53,799 nucleotides of DNA. Source: Micromonospora andamanensis. GTDB taxonomy: Bacteria > Actinomycetota > Actinomycetes > Mycobacteriales > Micromonosporaceae. The stretch covers positions 1 through 53,799 of the forward strand of contig NZ_BOOZ01000049.1 in NCBI RefSeq assembly GCF_016863495.1. Reading direction: 5' to 3'. Below the pieces are notes generated by a model. That model was not told the DNA's origin and searched no databases. It saw only the letters and a list, made by a program, of their open reading frames with translations. Positions 42,832 through 51,022 of the stretch are shown here, piece by piece; within the stretch, counting starts at the first letter, position 1; the number at the start of each line of letters is the position of its first letter. The position numbers were made by a program, and so were the translations under genes.

Positions 42832-42860
42832 ATCATGCCATCCGGTGATCGTTAGGCCAA
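42832..42860 (-). promoter_or_regulatory. candidate leaderless promoter of the PD-(D/E)XK-Toprim gene
   Basis: On the minus strand: TTGGCC (-35, 42855-42860), 17 nt, CATGAT (-10, 42832-42837), 6 nt, then the ATG. The spacings are ideal and no ribosome site is present, so transcription likely begins at the start codon. Confidence 0.6.
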
Positions 42861-43162
42861 TACCCTCTGCGGTCCCCTATGCGCAGCTACCGCCGTCATT
42901 ACCGCAGGGCCGACGGGCTCGGAAGGCCAGCCATGGCATACACCTGATAGCCCTTCGGGCGGCGGCCCGACACATTCGCATCGGCCAGATGCGTGCGTCG
43001 GCGCTGGCACGGTGACGACATGGCGCGACCACAGGCAACGGGTCGATCGTCGGCGCAGAAGCCTGTTCGGAACCGCCAACCTGCAACCGATTTGGCAGCT
43101 CGGGCAGACCGTCACCCACGCAAGGTCGCGTGGCATCATGCTGATGGAGTAGGCCGCCACAG
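42861..43162. other. 302-nt region without a supported gene
   Basis: It lies between the promoter of the Toprim-fusion gene and the end of the next nuclease gene. Short frames exist on both strands (for example ATG 43020 on plus, 48 residues, basic), but none has a family signature or a clear ribosome site. I see no repeat or RNA gene. Confidence 0.4.
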
Positions 43163-44173
43163 CTAGAACGGTGGCTCCGAATCCCAAGGTCTAGCGTCCG
43201 CCTGTGGCCAGGCCGCGCTTGGTAAGGGCAGGTTCGTCACCACGTACAGGTTCAGGATGTCTTCCCGGTCCATGAAGAGAATCTGACTGCGCTTCGAGGT
43301 GTCCAACTTCCGGCCGAGCCAGTTCCTCGCTGCCTTCGTGATCTCCCCGCCGGCCACGATGAAGGCGTGATCCACCAGGACGTTCTTGCCGATCTCCGGA
43401 TCGAAGATCTCGTGGCCCAGCATCATCAAGGCCTGGTTGTGGATCTCGGCGACGTTGTGGTTGCTGCCCTTGGTCACGCCCGAGGAGTCCAGCTTGCCCT
43501 TCTTGGCCTGGATGCCGAAGTAGAGAACGTGCTGGGTCGGCAGGGTGTACCTCATCCACACGTCCTTGCCGTACTCCAGTGCCTTGTCCCTGTGCCCGGC
43601 CGCGGTGATCCTGTGGAACCCGAGCTGCCGGAACAGCGGAAGCAGGATTTCCTCGATCAGCTGGTCCTCACTCGCACGATCTAGGTAGGCGATGAGCTGG
43701 TCGCGCCTGGCGATCTCGGCCGGCGAGAAAGGCCGGTGTGGGTTCGGCGCCGGCATGGCGATCGTGTTCGTTGGCACGTGCCGCAAGTAGCACTGGCCGT
43801 CCTCCGCGTAGAACGCTTCGAAGTTCTCGCGAGACAGCGCGGCGTTCAGACGCGCAAGTGCCTGCGGTCGATCGCGCCCCTCATTGATGGCATCGTCCGG
43901 GTCCATCAGCCTGCGGATCAAGCGAGCGAACGTATCCGGCGGGATGTGTTCACCAGCATGGGGCTCCTGAAGGATCTTCTCCACGACCTCCGCAGCCCAA
44001 CGGTGACGCGTCGAGCCGTCGTGCGTGTACTCAGTGTCGATTTCGTGAAAGAAGTCAGTGATGAAGCTGCTGCTTCGGTACAGGAAGAAGTAGTGCTCCG
44101 GATCGTCGCCCTTGCCAGGGTTACCGACGACCATCTCCCCGAGCAGCGTCAGCGTGTGTTGCTTGAACTTCAA
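43163..44173 (-). CDS. putative PD-(D/E)XK nuclease with unknown N-terminal domain
   Basis: The C-terminal half (about 160 to the end) has an IEEILLPLFRQLGFHRI helix-strand, Asp204 in EYGKDVWMRY and a QAKKGK element (Gln222, Lys224), the order of a PD-(D/E)XK restriction-type site with Gln in place of the usual Glu. The N-terminal 150 residues (FLYRSSSFITDFFHEIDTEY and so on) are mainly helical and unrecognised. The TTG at 44173 has GGAGG 5 nt upstream and is preferred to a GTG at 44209. Function unknown; the neighbours suggest defence. Confidence 0.6.
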   Translation of the reverse strand: MKFKQHTLTLLGEMVVGNPGKGDDPEHYFFLYRSSSFITDFFHEIDTEYTHDGSTRHRWAAEVVEKILQEPHAGEHIPPDTFARLIRRLMDPDDAINEGRDRPQALARLNAALSRENFEAFYAEDGQCYLRHVPTNTIAMPAPNPHRPFSPAEIARRDQLIAYLDRASEDQLIEEILLPLFRQLGFHRITAAGHRDKALEYGKDVWMRYTLPTQHVLYFGIQAKKGKLDSSGVTKGSNHNVAEIHNQALMMLGHEIFDPEIGKNVLVDHAFIVAGGEITKAARNWLGRKLDTSKRSQILFMDREDILNLYVVTNLPLPSAAWPQADARPWDSEPPF

Positions 44174-44327
44174 CGATGCCTCCCGGTGCGCCACCGCAGT
44201 GCCAGCCACATGGCACAGGTCTTGTCATATAGATCAAACAGGCCCTGTCGGGAGCGCCCCGGCACCCGACGAAGGGTCGCGCTCTCCGTCGGTCAACCAT
44301 GCAAGGGGTTCGTGGAGCCACCGTCAA

Positions 44328-45005
44328 TCACCGAAACTGAATGTCTCGCAGTCGCCTCGGAAGATCCCGAAGATTGTCGATGCGAATGTGCGCTTGTTCT
44401 ACCTCCGGGCGAGTTGCGTAGAAGTATCCCCATGGTCCACGTCGGATGAACACGGTCGTCAGGCCGGCGGCCAGCGCGGGGAGAATGTCGTTGTCGAGGC
44501 GGTCGCCCACGTATGCGATCTCCTCTGGCGCGCACCCCGCCGACTCGACCAGCTTGACGAAGAACTCAGAGGTCGGCTTCTCCGCGCCCCAGTCGTCCGA
44601 CGTCGCAATCAGGTCCACACCCAGGTTCAGCTCATGTAGCAGCCGTCCGGCGCGAGCGGTCTGGTTACCCGCCACACCGACAAAATAGCCGTCGGCCTTC
44701 AGCGCGGCGAGGCAGTCCCGGACATCAGGGTAGAGGTCGCGGCCGTTGAAGTGCTCCGCCAATCCGGCTTCTGCCCGGCGCTGCCGCTCCAGTGCGAGGT
44801 CGAATCCAGGCTGGAAGTGCTGGAAGACCTCGCGGTAGTCCCGCCCCTGCGCGATGACCTGCCCGAACACCGCAGAGAACGTGTGCCGGGGAACGCCGAG
44901 CCAGTCCGCCCAGGTGCCGTATTCGGTGGACTCGTTGATGAGCGTCTCGCCCACGTCGAAGTAGACAGCGCGGATTCGCCGTGGGGAAGAGGTCTGGACG
45001 GTCAT
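44328..45005 (-). CDS. HAD-family hydrolase (subfamily IA-like)
   Basis: The 225-residue protein shows motif I VYFDVGETL (Asp17), motif II GVAGNQT, lysine motif GAEKPTSEFF and motif IV VGDRLDNDI. Residue Asp17+2 is Gly instead of Asp, as in some HAD enzymes that are not classical phosphatases. The ATG overlaps the XRE regulator stop by 4 bases (ATGA), so the two are coupled. Together they are divergent from the TrpRS-like cluster; substrate unknown. Confidence 0.88.
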   Translation of the reverse strand: MTVQTSSPRRIRAVYFDVGETLINESTEYGTWADWLGVPRHTFSAVFGQVIAQGRDYREVFQHFQPGFDLALERQRRAEAGLAEHFNGRDLYPDVRDCLAALKADGYFVGVAGNQTARAGRLLHELNLGVDLIATSDDWGAEKPTSEFFVKLVESAGCAPEEIAYVGDRLDNDILPALAAGLTTVFIRRGPWGYFYATRPEVEQAHIRIDNLRDLPRRLRDIQFR

Positions 45006-46219
45006 GCGGTCAACGCACCCAATCGCTCGTCAAGGTCAGCAACGACGGTGGCATCGTCCCACGGCCTCAGCCTGGTACGGAACTCCTGGAGACGGGTGCT
45101 CGCGGTTGCGTAGCCAGCCATCGCCAGCATCGCGGCAGCGTCCCCGGCGAGGTCGCACGCCTGGTCGAGCTGCGGTTGGTCGCTGAGATACGAGCTGGCT
45201 ATGTCGATGAGGAACACCGCCTTCTGCTTGACCGCCACGGGGCCGAGTCCACGTAGTGCTGCTGTCAGGGCGGATCGGGCCTCCTCGGGCCGACCGAGCT
45301 GGAGGAGTGCCCGACCACGGAATCCGTCGAGCCGGTCGGCCGAGTAGTAGTCGAACCATGCGGGTGGTGCCGCGTCTGCGGGGCGGGAAAGGCGTGCGGC
45401 TGCTTGGTCGAGAGCGCGCAGCGTTCCGGCCGCGTTCGCTGTGCCCAGGACCTCGGACTCCACCGCCGCGATCCATGACTGGACTACCGGCACACCACTT
45501 CGTTGGGCATGATCAGCGGCGCCAGCGAGATAGCTGATGGCGGCCGAGGTGTTGTGCTCGGCCGCCGGCACGAAGGCGAGATGGCCGAGCGCGGCTGCGG
45601 CCAGGAGATCATCCCCCACCTGGATGGCCGCTTCGTGGGCGAGCCCGAAGTAGCCCCGCGCGTCGGCCGGTCGCTGTAGGTCGAAGAACGTCAGCCGGCC
45701 GGCAAGCGTGGCGACTTCGCTGCGGGTGCGGAGGACTCGGCGCTTGAGTCCTCCGTCGGGCAGTTGCCGCATGACGTCGACCGCGGTCTCGAGGTGATCG
45801 CGTGCCAGGCTGAGCAGATCGCCAGGTTTCCCAGACCCGTGGTAGAGGTGCCGGTACACCTCTGCACTGCGTTCGAGTCGGCTCACCTGAAGCTCTGGAA
45901 CCGCTCCAGCCTGATCGACGAAAGCGAGCGGGGAAGCCGCCATAGCCTTGATCGCAGTCCGCCGGCGCATTTCATCCTCCTGGCTCCCAGGTCGGGTCAG
46001 GGCCGCTGACACCCGACCGTATGTCTTCACGAGCAGGCCGTCCACGCCGAGTGCCCGGTCGCACACCTCGGCGAGCTCCATCGAACCTGGCTTCTCACCT
46101 CGCTCGACCTGCCCCAGGTACGTGAAGTCATAGCTGGTCAGCACCTGCAACTTCCGGAGCGACAACCGTCGCTCCTGACGAAGCCGGCGTAGCACCTGCC
46201 CGAAAGTCTCACCGTCCAC
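45002..46219 (-). CDS. XRE-type helix-turn-helix regulator with TPR-like domain
   Basis: Residues about 5-60 are an XRE DNA-binding domain: FGQVLRRLRQERRLSLRKLQVLTSYDFTYLGQVERGEKPGS. The remaining 330 residues are helical repeats (PADARGYFGLAHEAAIQVGDDLLAAAALGHLAF and more), TPR-like, which typically sense a peptide or small signal. This architecture is widespread in streptomycete regulators. It starts at GTG 46219 with AGGGGGA upstream. A 26-bp palindrome lies 23 nt upstream, a likely binding site. Confidence 0.85.
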   Translation of the reverse strand: MDGETFGQVLRRLRQERRLSLRKLQVLTSYDFTYLGQVERGEKPGSMELAEVCDRALGVDGLLVKTYGRVSAALTRPGSQEDEMRRRTAIKAMAASPLAFVDQAGAVPELQVSRLERSAEVYRHLYHGSGKPGDLLSLARDHLETAVDVMRQLPDGGLKRRVLRTRSEVATLAGRLTFFDLQRPADARGYFGLAHEAAIQVGDDLLAAAALGHLAFVPAAEHNTSAAISYLAGAADHAQRSGVPVVQSWIAAVESEVLGTANAAGTLRALDQAAARLSRPADAAPPAWFDYYSADRLDGFRGRALLQLGRPEEARSALTAALRGLGPVAVKQKAVFLIDIASSYLSDQPQLDQACDLAGDAAAMLAMAGYATASTRLQEFRTRLRPWDDATVVADLDERLGALTA

Positions 46220-46242
46220 CCGGTCCCCCTGACCAGTGCCCA

Positions 46243-46268
46243 GGTGTAGGCCACCGTGGGCCTACACC
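46243..46268. promoter_or_regulatory. 26-bp palindrome in the divergent regulator-biosynthesis gap
   Basis: GGTGTAGGCC-N6-GGCCTACACC: perfect 10-bp arms in the gap between the XRE regulator (starts 46219, minus) and the HAD gene (46442, plus). It is well placed for self-control and control of the plus-strand cluster. Confidence 0.6.
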
Positions 46269-46348
46269 CTGTGGCTTCCTACGCACACACCGTACCGACC
46301 AAGCTCGATGTGCACAGCAACCGCATCGACGGCGGCGATACCCAAGCC

Positions 46349-46420
46349 GGCACCGAGGCGGTGTCGGAGAGCACGCGCGCTTCCCCCCAGCCCGCGAGCT
46401 GAACCCGCCGCCTCGGTGCC
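46349..46420 (+). promoter_or_regulatory. long-range inverted repeat in the leader of the HAD-TrpRS cluster
   Basis: GGCACCGAGGCGG (46349-46361) and CCGCCTCGGTGCC (46408-46420) pair over 13 bp with a 46-nt spacer, ending 21 nt before the ATG of the HAD gene. A leader structure that hides or frees the start region is possible. I see no tryptophan-rich leader peptide or T-box pattern. Confidence 0.4.
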
Positions 46421-46441
46421 TCTCATCCCACGGGAGGGCAC

Positions 46442-47107
46442 ATGCACGGCGCGAACACCCAGAGGTACGGGCCGATGATGGTTCACGAGGACTCACGGTC
46501 ACGGCCCGTCCTGGTGCTGGACGTCTGCGGGGTTCTGTTGGCGGAGCCGATGGCACCTCTCTTTCGAGTTGTCTCCGAGGAGGCCGGAACCTCCTCGAAC
46601 CGAGTCGAAGCGATCTTCCGCCACTACTTCCGGGACGCGTTGTGGTCTGGGCTGCTCGACGAGTCCGCGTTCTGGCCGGCGTTCGCAGCGGCTTGCGGTC
46701 TCGGGCAGCCGTCGCCTGCCTGGCGGTCGGTGCTGCGGTCGACGATGACGCCGCTACCGGCCGTGTCCCGGCTACCCAACTGGTCGAGGGGGGCGCAGAT
46801 CTGGCTGTTGTCCAACCATCGCCACGAATGGTTGGTGCCCGCGCTGCAGGCAGCCGGTCTGCACCGGCAAACCCATCGGATCTTTATCTCCAGCCAGACC
46901 GGCGCGGTCAAGCCGAATCCCTCCGCCTACGTCCAGATTCTTGAGCAGGCGTCACCCGGTGACAGCCTCCTGTACGTCGATGACAAGGAGGTCAACGTCG
47001 AAGCGTTCCGGAGGCTGGGGGTCGACGGCGTCCAGGCCGACACGTCCGGCTCCTGGACCGCCGCCGTCGATGGTTGGCTTGCCGCATCAACGCGGAGGAC
47101 CTGGTGA
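46442..47107 (+). CDS. HAD-like protein, first gene of the TrpRS-like cluster
   Basis: The 221-residue protein has LVLDVCGVLL (Asp27, with Cys29 where the general acid Asp would be), the motif II serine in WLLSNHRHEW, the lysine in GAVKPNPSAY and acids in YVDDKEVNVEAF. The nucleophile and magnesium acids are present but the usual acid-base residue is not, so its activity is uncertain. GGGAGG lies shortly before the ATG. The nucleotidyltransferase start overlaps its stop by 4 bases. Confidence 0.8.
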   Translation: MHGANTQRYGPMMVHEDSRSRPVLVLDVCGVLLAEPMAPLFRVVSEEAGTSSNRVEAIFRHYFRDALWSGLLDESAFWPAFAAACGLGQPSPAWRSVLRSTMTPLPAVSRLPNWSRGAQIWLLSNHRHEWLVPALQAAGLHRQTHRIFISSQTGAVKPNPSAYVQILEQASPGDSLLYVDDKEVNVEAFRRLGVDGVQADTSGSWTAAVDGWLAASTRRTW

Positions 47108-47943
47108 GCGGCCCTTACCGTGACCTCGCCGCCCAGAGCTTCCTCGACGAGATCCCTCGACTCATCGACACCTTGAGCGCGGCGACGGAGAGCATCCCGA
47201 CTGAGGACCGGGTCTGGGTCTTCTACGGCAGCCGAATCACCGGTACGGCAACCGCAGCCAGTGACTTCGACGTGATGATGCTCCATCGCGAGGACGAGGT
47301 TCCACCGACCCGCGTTGGCACCACCTATCGCGACGCTCCGGTGACCGTCTACTCGCTGCCTTGGTCGGCCCTGGACCGCGACGGGCAGGACCGCGCGTAC
47401 GGCGGCTACTTCGCGCTCAAGCTGTTCAGCCCGTTCATCTGCACACCGGCCGACGAGGCCGCGGAGCTGTTGACGAGCGTGGCGCGGTTCTTGGCTCCGC
47501 TGGCCGCTGAAGTGGCCGGCCGACTCAACGTGATCCCTAGGACCCGCCACCAGGTCCTTGCCGACTCCTACCTGGCGTTTCTCGACATCTATCCAGACTT
47601 CGACAGCTACGTGGCCCGAGTCCTGGAGGCACCGGTGCTGGCATCGCCGTTGTGGCGACGGCAGGCGCAGGTGATCGTGGACGCCTATCAGCAGGCGCAG
47701 ATGATCGATCGCACGGTGGACGGCCGTTACGCCTACTCCCGGCAGGCGGCGATCGGGGAGCTTCGGCACGAGCGGGCCATCACGGCGGCCCGGTTCTGGG
47801 CATTCGGCGCGGTCTGCCACGACAGCGACGTCCGTTTCCCCGACCTCTACCGCGACAAGGCCCGCCAGCGCACGACCGTCGGGCAGCGACAGCGAGTCTA
47901 CGAGTCGCTGCAACGGATCTCGCGTGGGCGGGCCGGCCGATGA
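47104..47943 (+). CDS. nucleotidyltransferase-fold protein
   Basis: The 279-residue protein shows the polymerase-beta-type signature FYGSRITGTATAASDFDVMML: Gly42-Ser43 and two aspartates (54 and 56). Such proteins move a nucleotide to a small molecule, protein or tRNA. The rest is helical. The GTG at 47104 overlaps the HAD stop (GTGA), with GGAGG 5 nt upstream, and its stop overlaps the next start (ATGA). It could be an antibiotic- or metabolite-modifying enzyme; partner unknown. Confidence 0.8.
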   Translation: MSGPYRDLAAQSFLDEIPRLIDTLSAATESIPTEDRVWVFYGSRITGTATAASDFDVMMLHREDEVPPTRVGTTYRDAPVTVYSLPWSALDRDGQDRAYGGYFALKLFSPFICTPADEAAELLTSVARFLAPLAAEVAGRLNVIPRTRHQVLADSYLAFLDIYPDFDSYVARVLEAPVLASPLWRRQAQVIVDAYQQAQMIDRTVDGRYAYSRQAAIGELRHERAITAARFWAFGAVCHDSDVRFPDLYRDKARQRTTVGQRQRVYESLQRISRGRAGR

Positions 47944-49922
47944 GCGCCTTGCTCGCCGAGTGGCACGCTGCCCGCAATAGCCTGGTCGCGGACGAGCACG
48001 CCGACAGGGCACGCCGTTTCGGGCTCCAACTGCTCGCTCCCGACTCCGAGGGCCTACCACCGGTGATCGACAACCTGGCGGGCCGGACCATCTGGGCCTG
48101 GCAGCCTGCGAGCCCAGCACTGGCCGCGACGGGTGACGACCGTGCGGACGTGCGCGTCGGTGTTGCCGGAAATCGGCTGCACCTCGGCCATCTCAGTCTC
48201 GCGCGGGACGTCGCCTGGCTGCAGGAAAAGGGCCACCCCGTCACCTTCATCAGCCGCCAAAACCGCACCACGGCCTCCGCAACGATTGTCGAGCTCTTGG
48301 CAGAACGGGTGAAGCAGTTCGGCGGACGCGCCCCCGATCGCCTCATCGACCTCGACACGGCCGAAGTCCGGGCCTTCGAGGACGATGTGTTGTCCGGGCT
48401 GGTGTTGCGCCGGATGCGGCAGGTCTATGGCTGGTCCGATGACACCAGACTGAACCTGCTGCGGGACGCGGTGACGATGATGAGCTTCTTCCTGTACGAG
48501 CAGAGCCCGAGAGGGTCGATCGCGCTGGTCGACGCCGGTCAGGTGACGCATACGGCGCTGATGAGGACCGTGTCGGATCGCCTCGCGGCACCGACGCCGT
48601 ACGTTGCCTATCGACGGTTGGTTCCGAACCTGCGGCGTCGTGGTGGCCGGGCCAGCATCAACGATCCGGCCTCCACCATTCTTCTGACCGATCGTCCCGA
48701 CACCGTCCGGGAAAAGTTCATCGGCGCGGTGACCGGCGGCCGAACCCGCGCCGAAGAGCAGCGCCAATATGGGGGCAACCCCAACGACTGCCCGACCTTC
48801 GAGGTCATCGAACTACTGTCCGCACCTGAGCGGGCGACCGCCGTGGCGCGTCGATGCCGAGCCGGCGAGGTGCTGTGCGGGCAGTGCAAGATCGAACACC
48901 TCGACGATGTGATTGCCGGCGTTCGCGATGACGGTCGACAGGTCACGCTCGCTCGCGTCGGCACGAGTCCCGCCGTACCGAAGGCGGTTGCCGGGGTCGC
49001 TCCCAGCTTGCACCGACCACCGAGCCGGGAGCCGGTGGACTTGGAGGCCGCGATCGCCCGGTACGCCGGGGTGGTGCCGGAACAGGTCGTGGTCGGCCAC
49101 GGCACAACCGAGATCCTCGACTGGATCATGCGTGAGCAGGCTTCAGCCGGTGCGACGGTGCTCGCGACCGCCCCCACCTTCGAGCTGTACGGGCAGCTCG
49201 CCGCCAGGAACGAACTGCGCTACGACGAGGTTGTGTGGGACGGCGGAGCACTGCGACACGACCTGGCGGCGCTGCGAGCCGCGCTGAAGAATGATCATGT
49301 CGCGGTAGTGGTGGATATCCCGCACACGATCTCCGGCGTCTCGGTACCGTTGTCCGACTTGCTGGCTGTAGTCGCGCCTCAACTGCCCAGCGGGGCGAAG
49401 CTGGTCATCGACAACGTCTACGGTGAGTTCATGGCACATCCCCTCTCGCTGACACCGCGACTCCTTGAGGAGCGCGACAATCTGGTGGTGTGCCGGTCGC
49501 TGTCCAAGGCACACTGCCTACTCGGTGCCAGAGTCGGATACGCCGTCACCAGCGCTGGCTACGCCGACCGGCTGCGTCGACACCGGCTTCCGTATGCTGT
49601 CAGCGCGCTGGCTGCCACGGCGGCACGCGCCTCCCTGAGCGACGACAGAAGCCTCCGGCGCACCATCGGGATGAACCGGCGGGCGTACGCGACGCTGACC
49701 GCCGAACTCGACCGGCTGCACATCGGATACGCCCGGTCGGACGCGAACTTCCTCCTGATCGATCTCGGGGACCGCCGTGACCAGGTCCTTGCTCTGCTAC
49801 GGGCGCGTGGCCTGCGGTTTCGTGACGGCGCACGATGGCAACTTCCGTCGATGATCCAGGTTCATCTCATCGACGAGGCGACCGTCGCCCCGTTGGTGCG
49901 CGCCCTGCGCGACCTTTGTTGA
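47940..49922 (+). CDS. TrpRS-like domain fused to a PLP-dependent aminotransferase
   Basis: This 660-residue protein joins two enzymes. Residues about 60-330 resemble a tryptophanyl-tRNA synthetase catalytic core: VGVAGNRLHLGHLSLARDV with an intact HLGH (81-84), VDAGQVTHTALMRTVSDRL, NDPASTILLTDRPDTVREKF and the C-x-x-C of CGQCK (Cys313, Cys316). The KMSKS loop is altered (RASINDP, 237-243), losing its lysines. Residues about 340-660 are a fold-I aminotransferase of HisC-like type: Asp491 and Tyr494 in VIDNVYGEF, PLP Lys523 in SLSKAHCLLGARVGYAV. Its ATG overlaps the previous stop. The amino acid and product are unknown. Confidence 0.85.
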   Translation: MSALLAEWHAARNSLVADEHADRARRFGLQLLAPDSEGLPPVIDNLAGRTIWAWQPASPALAATGDDRADVRVGVAGNRLHLGHLSLARDVAWLQEKGHPVTFISRQNRTTASATIVELLAERVKQFGGRAPDRLIDLDTAEVRAFEDDVLSGLVLRRMRQVYGWSDDTRLNLLRDAVTMMSFFLYEQSPRGSIALVDAGQVTHTALMRTVSDRLAAPTPYVAYRRLVPNLRRRGGRASINDPASTILLTDRPDTVREKFIGAVTGGRTRAEEQRQYGGNPNDCPTFEVIELLSAPERATAVARRCRAGEVLCGQCKIEHLDDVIAGVRDDGRQVTLARVGTSPAVPKAVAGVAPSLHRPPSREPVDLEAAIARYAGVVPEQVVVGHGTTEILDWIMREQASAGATVLATAPTFELYGQLAARNELRYDEVVWDGGALRHDLAALRAALKNDHVAVVVDIPHTISGVSVPLSDLLAVVAPQLPSGAKLVIDNVYGEFMAHPLSLTPRLLEERDNLVVCRSLSKAHCLLGARVGYAVTSAGYADRLRRHRLPYAVSALAATAARASLSDDRSLRRTIGMNRRAYATLTAELDRLHIGYARSDANFLLIDLGDRRDQVLALLRARGLRFRDGARWQLPSMIQVHLIDEATVAPLVRALRDLC

Positions 49923-49951
49923 CCCGTCACGCCGCGAAAGGCCCCATCGCC

Positions 49952-51010
49952 ATGACCGCTCAGCGGATGCTCACCGGTGACCGTCCCACCGGAAAGCTGC
50001 ACCTCGGCCACTACGTCGGCAGCATCGCCAACCGCGTGAAGCTCCACCGGAAGTACGAGAGCTTCTTCATCATCGCCGACCTGCACATGCTGACCACCAA
50101 GAACACCCGCGACGACATCGCCAAGGCCACCCAGAACGCTCGGGACATGGTGGTCGACTGCCTCGCCGCCGGGATCGACCCCGACACCGCGACCTTCTAC
50201 CTCCAGTCTGCGATCCAGGAGGTCGGAGACCTCAACACCCTCTTCCAGAACCTGGTCACCGTGCCGCGCCTGGAGCGGGTGCCCTCGCTCAAGGACATGG
50301 CTCGGGACGCCGGAAAGGAGGAGATGCCGTACGGCCTGCTCGGCTACCCGGTGTTGCAGGCCGCCGACATCCTCTGCGTCAAGGCCCACGTGGTGCCCGT
50401 CGGCAAGGACAACGCCGCACACGTCGAGGTCACCAGGGAGATCGCTCGGCGTTTCAACCACCTCTACGGTGAGGTCTTCCCCGTCCCCGAGCTGGTCAGC
50501 GCCGAGACACCCACCCTGGTCGGCACCGACGGCCGGGCCAAGATGAGCAAGAGCCTGGGCAACGCCATCGCCCTCTCGGACGAGCCGGCCGAGGTCCGCC
50601 GCAAGGTCATGGGCATGTACACCGACCCGAACCGGATCCGCGCGGACGTGCCCGGCACGGTCGAAGGAAACCCCGTGTTCCAGTACCACGACGTCTTCAA
50701 CCCGAATCGGACGGAGGTCGACGAACTCAAGGGCCGCTATCGCGAGGGCAAGGTCGGCGACGTCGAGGTCAAGGAAAAACTCGCCACCGCACTGAACGCG
50801 TTCCTCGACCCCATGCGCGAGCGGCGGGCCCGCTACGAGGCCGACAAGGGCCTGGTCGACGAACTGATCGTCAAGGGTACGGAACGCACCCGGCGCGAGG
50901 TCCAGCAGACCGTGTTCGAGGCACGCAAGGCAATGGGCCTCACCGGCGTCTACACCCAGCTCCGCCGCAAGGCCGAACGGTCCCGTAAACCCGCAGCCAC
51001 CACCGCGTAG
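49952..51010 (+). CDS. trpS: tryptophanyl-tRNA synthetase, second-type
   Basis: The 352-residue class I synthetase has LTGDRPTGKLHLGHYVGS (HLGH 17-20) and an intact KMSKS in AKMSKSLGNAIALSD (197-201). From memory it resembles the auxiliary TrpRS II of Deinococcus and the streptomycete TrpRS1 linked to indolmycin resistance more than the housekeeping type. It follows the fusion gene by 29 nt with a weak ribosome site. Here it may be the only TrpRS or an additional, drug-resistant copy. Its place in this cluster favours the latter. Confidence 0.88.
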   Translation: MTAQRMLTGDRPTGKLHLGHYVGSIANRVKLHRKYESFFIIADLHMLTTKNTRDDIAKATQNARDMVVDCLAAGIDPDTATFYLQSAIQEVGDLNTLFQNLVTVPRLERVPSLKDMARDAGKEEMPYGLLGYPVLQAADILCVKAHVVPVGKDNAAHVEVTREIARRFNHLYGEVFPVPELVSAETPTLVGTDGRAKMSKSLGNAIALSDEPAEVRRKVMGMYTDPNRIRADVPGTVEGNPVFQYHDVFNPNRTEVDELKGRYREGKVGDVEVKEKLATALNAFLDPMRERRARYEADKGLVDELIVKGTERTRREVQQTVFEARKAMGLTGVYTQLRRKAERSRKPAATTA

Positions 51011-51022
51011 AAGAGGACCCTC

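Noticed and set aside
43020..43166. 48-residue plus-strand frame after the Toprim-fusion gene
   Set aside because: It is basic, has no ribosome site and no family signature, and runs into the next gene's end.
46269..46441. T-box or tryptophan attenuator before the TrpRS-like cluster
   Set aside because: No run of TGG codons in a short leader frame and no T-box consensus was seen.
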